Below, piece after piece: positions 13,055-15,996 of a stretch of 15,996 nucleotides of DNA. The notes beneath the pieces are model-generated. The model saw nothing but the letters and a program-made list of their open reading frames with translations, was not told where the DNA came from and did no database searches. Both the position numbers and the translations under genes were made by a program. Source of the stretch: Christensenella sp964438705 (GTDB lineage: Bacteria; Bacillota; Clostridia; Christensenellales; Christensenellaceae); assembly GCA_964438705.1 (NCBI GenBank), contig CAYTKQ010000035.1, forward strand, positions 1 through 15,996, written 5' to 3'. The stretch's first letter is position 1, and the number at the start of each line of letters is the position of its first letter.

Positions 13055-14578
13055 CTAGTTTTGTTTCGAAAGCTGATACGCTCCGGATGCATAATTCATA
13101 ATATGGGTCGAACTGATCTCCTCGCCGCTTGCCTCTCCCGCAATCTTGCCTTCATGGATGATGATGGCACGGTCGCACATGCCCACAATTTCGTTCAGTT
13201 CAGACGATATGATGATGACCCCCAGACCCTCTTTGATCAGCTTGCGCAGTAGCCGGTGGATTTCCGTTTTGGCAGCGACGTCGATACCACGCGTCGGCTC
13301 GTCGAAAATAACCACATCCGGCTTCCCTGTCAAAATCTTTCCGATCAGCGCCTTTTGCTGATTGCCGCCGCTCAAATCGCCGATCAACTGATCTGTGCTG
13401 GTGCACTTGATCCAAAGCTCCTGCGCCATTTCGTTTGCCTGTCTCGTCTCTTTTTGCGTGTCGACAAGCCCTCTGCTTGTGATCTGCTTTAAATACATCG
13501 CGGAAATATTCCGTCTAATGTTCATATCCAAAAACAATCCTGAGCCTTTGCGGTCTTCCGACATATACGCAAGTCCCTCAAAGAAGATTTCTTTGGGAGA
13601 TTTTCCCAACATGTTCTTTCCGTGGAAAATTACATCTCCTTTTGCCTTTCGCAATCCGGTGATTGCTTGCATGATCTCGCTCCGCCCCGAACCAATCAGC
13701 CCGGAAAACCCAAGCATTTCTCCTTGATACAGCTTAAAGCTGATATCTGAAAACGTTCCTTGCTCGTCGGTTAGGTGTTTCACGTCCAGCAAAACCTTGT
13801 CTTCACGATAGGTCACTTTCTGTGCCTTTTCCGGATAAATCGCGCTTACCTCGCGTCCTGCCATATCGTTTACCAGCTGCTGCGCCGTAATGTCCTTTAC
13901 ATCGTTGACGGAGACCATATGTCCATCCCGCAGTACGGACACCCTGTGGCACTGATCGAAAATTTCCGACATGCGGTGACTGATATACACAAAACCAATG
14001 CCGCGCGACGAAAGGTTCTTCATAATATCGTAAAGCGCCTCCACTTCCCGTTCCGCCAGCGCGGCTGTCGGCTCATCGAGGATCAATATTTTACATTTGG
14101 TAGACAACGCCTTTGCGATCTCTACCACCTGCTGGCTTGAAATCGGAAGATTGGAAACCGTTTCGCGCGGATCGATCGCATCTCCGACAATCGTGGAAAG
14201 GATTTCCTTGGCCCGCCGTTCAATATCGCGGTAATTGATATTCATTTTCTTTTTTGCGTTGATTTCGGACATGAAAATATTCTGTGCAACACTCACATCT
14301 TGACACAATGCGATTTCTTGATGTACAAAACAGATTCCGTATTTTTGCGCGTCAAACGTATTGTGGATCGAGGCGAGCTGCCCGTCGATATAAATTTCGC
14401 CCCCCTCCGGCTTCAGCAGTCCGTCGACAATATTCATCAGCGTCGATTTTCCCGCGCCGTTTTCACCGATGATCGCGTGGATTTCTCCCGCTTTCAGCGT
14501 GAAGTTGACGTCAAAAAGAACCTGATTTTCACCAAAGGATTTCGATATGTTTTTTAATTCCATTAAATATTGACTCAA
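13055..14578 (-). CDS. Sugar ABC transporter ATP-binding protein, two domains (RbsA type)
   Basis: Two ABC domains lie in 507 aa. The first has Walker A GENGAGKST (38-46), a Q-loop near FVHQE, signature LPISSQQVVEIAKAL, Walker B ILILDEP and switch His201. The second has a degenerate Walker A GLIGSGRSE (293-301, Lys replaced by Arg), signature LSGGNQQKA (402-410) and Walker B VVIFDEP. One competent and one degenerate site is normal for the RbsA/MglA/XylG family. The start is TTG 14578: AAGGGA lies 7-8 nt upstream. The alternative ATG 14563 (residue 6) has no ribosome site, and homologues usually begin within a few residues of either position. A long hairpin separates it from the binding-protein gene. 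Confidence 0.94.
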   Translation of the reverse strand: MSQYLMELKNISKSFGENQVLFDVNFTLKAGEIHAIIGENGAGKSTLMNIVDGLLKPEGGEIYIDGQLASIHNTFDAQKYGICFVHQEIALCQDVSVAQNIFMSEINAKKKMNINYRDIERRAKEILSTIVGDAIDPRETVSNLPISSQQVVEIAKALSTKCKILILDEPTAALAEREVEALYDIMKNLSSRGIGFVYISHRMSEIFDQCHRVSVLRDGHMVSVNDVKDITAQQLVNDMAGREVSAIYPEKAQKVTYREDKVLLDVKHLTDEQGTFSDISFKLYQGEMLGFSGLIGSGRSEIMQAITGLRKAKGDVIFHGKNMLGKSPKEIFFEGLAYMSEDRKGSGLFLDMNIRRNISAMYLKQITSRGLVDTQKETRQANEMAQELWIKCTSTDQLIGDLSGGNQQKALIGKILTGKPDVVIFDEPTRGIDVAAKTEIHRLLRKLIKEGLGVIIISSELNEIVGMCDRAIIIHEGKIAGEASGEEISSTHIMNYASGAYQLSKQN

Positions 14579-14615
14579 CTGCTTTTCCCTTCTTTCCTGT
14601 ACTTTGCATACCTTG

Positions 14616-14647
14616 AGTCAGCCCGCGGCAAACGCCGCGGGCTGACT
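14616..14647 (-). repeat. Intercistronic 14-bp perfect hairpin between binding-protein and ATPase genes
   Basis: The arms AGTCAGCCCGCGGC (14616-14629) and GCCGCGGGCTGACT (14634-14647) pair perfectly around a 4-nt loop. On the minus strand it follows the binding-protein stop by about 30 nt and is not followed by a U-run, so full termination is unlikely. Hairpins at this position in binding-protein-dependent transport operons are known to block 3' exonucleases and keep the binding-protein mRNA in excess; that role here is inferred. Confidence 0.85.
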
Positions 14648-14676
14648 TAGGTTCTGCCTCCGGATCGTTTCCGTTG

Positions 14677-15831
14677 TTATGCGTTCGGATTTCCGGGAGA
14701 AAGCATGTCTTGCACATCCTTGTATCCAAGGGATGCTGCATATTTGTCGACATAGAAGTAATCTGCATTTTCGGCCGTAACAACGTTAAGGCCATTGTCA
14801 ATCAGCGGAATGTATGTCGGGTTCAAGCCCTGTTCGGCCTTGCCGTTCATCGACGTCACGAGTTCGGGATGCGCCGCCGTAAACAACGTCAGCATACCAA
14901 AGTATCCCTGCATGCCCTGATCGGGGTTGATCGCCGCCCAGACATCGCCCGTTTTGAGCATGTCGAGGATCTGCGCATTGACGTCACAACACATCACCTT
15001 GATCTTCGTATCGCCGCCACCCAGTTCTACCGCCGCACGAGATGCGCCGATTGCGGAACTTGCCTCCGGCATAAATACGCCATCGAGATCGGGATGTTTC
15101 TGCGCAACCGTCATCACCGCCGTATAGGCCTTGTCAGGATCCTGGTTCGTGGGTTCGTCCGCCACAAGCTCGATTCCCGGGAATTCCTCTTTGATGGTCG
15201 AAATAAATGTGTCGATTCGGATGTCATGGTTGGTCGCGCCCGGGTTGCGCAGCGTCATCAGCTTGCCCTTGCCATCCAGCGCTTTTCCAAATTCACGGGC
15301 CGCATGCTGGCCTTCCTTCACGTTGTCGGACGTCACATAACCTTGGCGGGCAGAATCCGGCGAATCCGGTGCAAACGTCACAACCGCGACGCCCTGCTGC
15401 ACCGCTCTGTCGATGGGCTCTTTGAAAGCTTCTGCCGTAATGGGTGCCAAGAAGATTCCCTTGGGGCTTTTTGCAAGGATCTGATCGAACACTTCAACCT
15501 CTTTATTGGCGTCATATTCCGTTGTGCCCGTGTATTCCGTCTTCACGCCCAGATTGTTTCCCGCTTGCTTAAAAGCGGCATATACCGGGAACCAATATTC
15601 TACACCGGAGTTGAACACCAACATGTAATACGTTTCATCCGGCGAGCCTTTCATTCCCTGCCCTGCTGCAACGGGCACCGCAGCCTGACCGCCCGCATCC
15701 GATGTTGCGGGCGCCGCCGGTTTGCTCGCCGACGTTTCTGCCGGGGGCTGATTGGCGCATCCCGCAAAGGCTGCAAACACAAACATCATAGCAACCAACA
15801 GGGCCAACACCTTCATTCCTCTTTTTTTCAT
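14677..15831 (-). CDS. Sugar ABC transporter substrate-binding lipoprotein (RbsB type)
   Basis: A lipoprotein signal ends at AFAGC (Cys25), then an Ala/Pro-rich linker (about 26-62) leads to a type I periplasmic-binding fold (about 65-370). Typical elements are the YYMLVFNSGVEYWFPVYAAF start with strand-1 contacts, GIFLAPITAEAFKEPIDRA (about 115-133), VAVVTFAPDSPDSARQGYVTSDN with the ligand-contact region, and a C-terminal DVWAAINPDQGMQGYFG stretch. It should capture a sugar outside the membrane and deliver it to the permease encoded downstream. The Asp/Ser/Arg pattern in the ligand loop resembles the pentose, polyol and rhamnose group more than classical ribose-binding protein, but I cannot name the ligand. 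AGGAGG lies 8 nt before the ATG. Confidence 0.94.
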   Translation of the reverse strand: MKKRGMKVLALLVAMMFVFAAFAGCANQPPAETSASKPAAPATSDAGGQAAVPVAAGQGMKGSPDETYYMLVFNSGVEYWFPVYAAFKQAGNNLGVKTEYTGTTEYDANKEVEVFDQILAKSPKGIFLAPITAEAFKEPIDRAVQQGVAVVTFAPDSPDSARQGYVTSDNVKEGQHAAREFGKALDGKGKLMTLRNPGATNHDIRIDTFISTIKEEFPGIELVADEPTNQDPDKAYTAVMTVAQKHPDLDGVFMPEASSAIGASRAAVELGGGDTKIKVMCCDVNAQILDMLKTGDVWAAINPDQGMQGYFGMLTLFTAAHPELVTSMNGKAEQGLNPTYIPLIDNGLNVVTAENADYFYVDKYAASLGYKDVQDMLSPGNPNA

Positions 15832-15860
15832 ACAATTTCCCTCCTTGTGGTTTCAAATAA

Positions 15861-15876
15861 TTCCGCTTTTGCGGAA
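15861..15876. promoter_or_regulatory. Operator-like inverted repeat in the sugar operon leader
   Basis: TTCCGC, TTTT, GCGGAA is a perfect 6-bp inverted repeat about 15 bp before the ribosome site of the binding-protein gene. If the candidate promoter at 15887-15916 is right, it covers about +5 to +20, a classic repressor position. It could also act as an RNA hairpin. It is not a catabolite-responsive (cre) element. Confidence 0.4.
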
Positions 15877-15886
15877 ATCGGTATTC

Positions 15887-15916
15887 AATACATCATTCGA
15901 TATTTTTGTGTGCCAC
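15887..15916 (-). promoter_or_regulatory. Weak promoter candidate of the sugar operon
   Basis: On the minus strand GTGGCA (15911-15916), 18 nt, then TGTATT (15887-15892) preceded by TGA, giving an extended -10. Both hexamers match the consensus at only four positions. No better candidate was seen between the binding-protein gene and the right edge. Confidence 0.3.
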
Positions 15917-15922
15917 TTTTTG

Positions 15923-15938
15923 TTATGATCTGACATAA
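15923..15938. promoter_or_regulatory. Inverted repeat upstream of the sugar operon promoter
   Basis: TTATG, ATCTGA, CATAA: perfect 5-bp arms with a 6-bp spacer, lying just upstream of the candidate -35 element. The position would suit an activator, but 5-bp arms can arise by chance in AT-rich DNA. Confidence 0.3.
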
Positions 15939-15983
15939 AAGGTATAAAATTTTGTCCGTACGAAAAAACGCAAAAAAGGGCAT

Positions 15984-15996
15984 AAAAAAAAGCCCA
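15984..15996 (-). terminator. Right arm and U-run of a terminator cut by the window edge
   Basis: The minus strand enters the window as TGGGC followed by TTTTTTTT, the usual ending of an intrinsic terminator whose left arm would lie beyond 15996. If so, the preceding transcript ends here and the binding-protein gene is the first of its operon. Only half of the stem is visible. Confidence 0.4.

Noticed and set aside
7637..15831. The operon as an Lsr-type autoinducer-2 uptake system
   Set aside because: There is only one permease gene, the kinase follows LyxK rather than LsrK, and the UlaE-type epimerase has no place in AI-2 processing; no LsrF or LsrG homologue is present.
14674..15933. A 419-codon open frame on the plus strand across the binding-protein gene
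   Set aside because: It is exactly antisense to a clear RbsB-type lipoprotein, its translation is rich in Arg, His and Cys with no domain pattern, and it lacks a ribosome site. It is a mirror of codon bias.
1..15996. CRISPR arrays, tRNA or rRNA genes, insertion sequences
   Set aside because: No regularly spaced repeats, no cloverleaf or rRNA-like stretch and no transposase motif or terminal inverted repeats were seen by reading; a dedicated search was not possible.

Overview
The window looks like chromosomal DNA of a low-to-mid GC Gram-positive anaerobe, probably a member of the Clostridia. The grounds are a Rex-type redox repressor, two YoaR/VanW-type surface proteins, lipoprotein signal peptides, strong AGGAGG ribosome sites, and GTG and TTG starts. 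A closer placement (for example near Christensenellales) is only a guess. All recognised protein genes lie on the minus strand, so transcription runs from high to low coordinates.

Reading in the direction of transcription, positions 15831 to 7637 hold one sugar-uptake and catabolism operon. Its genes are a lipoprotein sugar-binding protein, a two-domain RbsA-type ATPase, an RbsC-type permease, a class II aldolase-family enzyme, a SurA/PrsA-like lipoprotein, a UlaE-type 3-epimerase and a LyxK-type FGGY kinase. Kinase plus epimerase point to a C5 sugar of the L-xylulose/L-ribulose group. The last step is uncertain because the aldolase-family protein looks more like FucA than AraD. A partial terminator at the right edge suggests that the binding-protein gene is the first gene. 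A 14-bp intercistronic hairpin after it may adjust binding-protein levels.

Positions 7385 to 5364 hold a dCache/HAMP chemoreceptor with its own candidate promoter and a strong terminator at 5181-5219. No intrinsic terminator was seen between the sugar operon and the receptor gene.

Positions 5069 to 2055 hold a second probable operon: rex (GTG start), then yjbQ, which overlaps rex by 4 bp, then a 641-residue VanW-family protein, ending at a bidirectional terminator (1988-2036). A second VanW paralogue of 536 residues follows with its own promoter. The first 16 codons of tuf (elongation factor Tu) lie at the left edge behind a good sigma-A promoter. Between the two vanW-type genes is a small plus-strand unit (promoter, strong ribosome site, 15- or 25-codon ORF, terminator), which is the only candidate plus-strand gene.

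Most of the window is ordinary. The points worth a second look are the small plus-strand unit, the foldase-like lipoprotein inside a sugar operon, the unclear final pathway enzyme, and several inverted repeats at regulatory positions.
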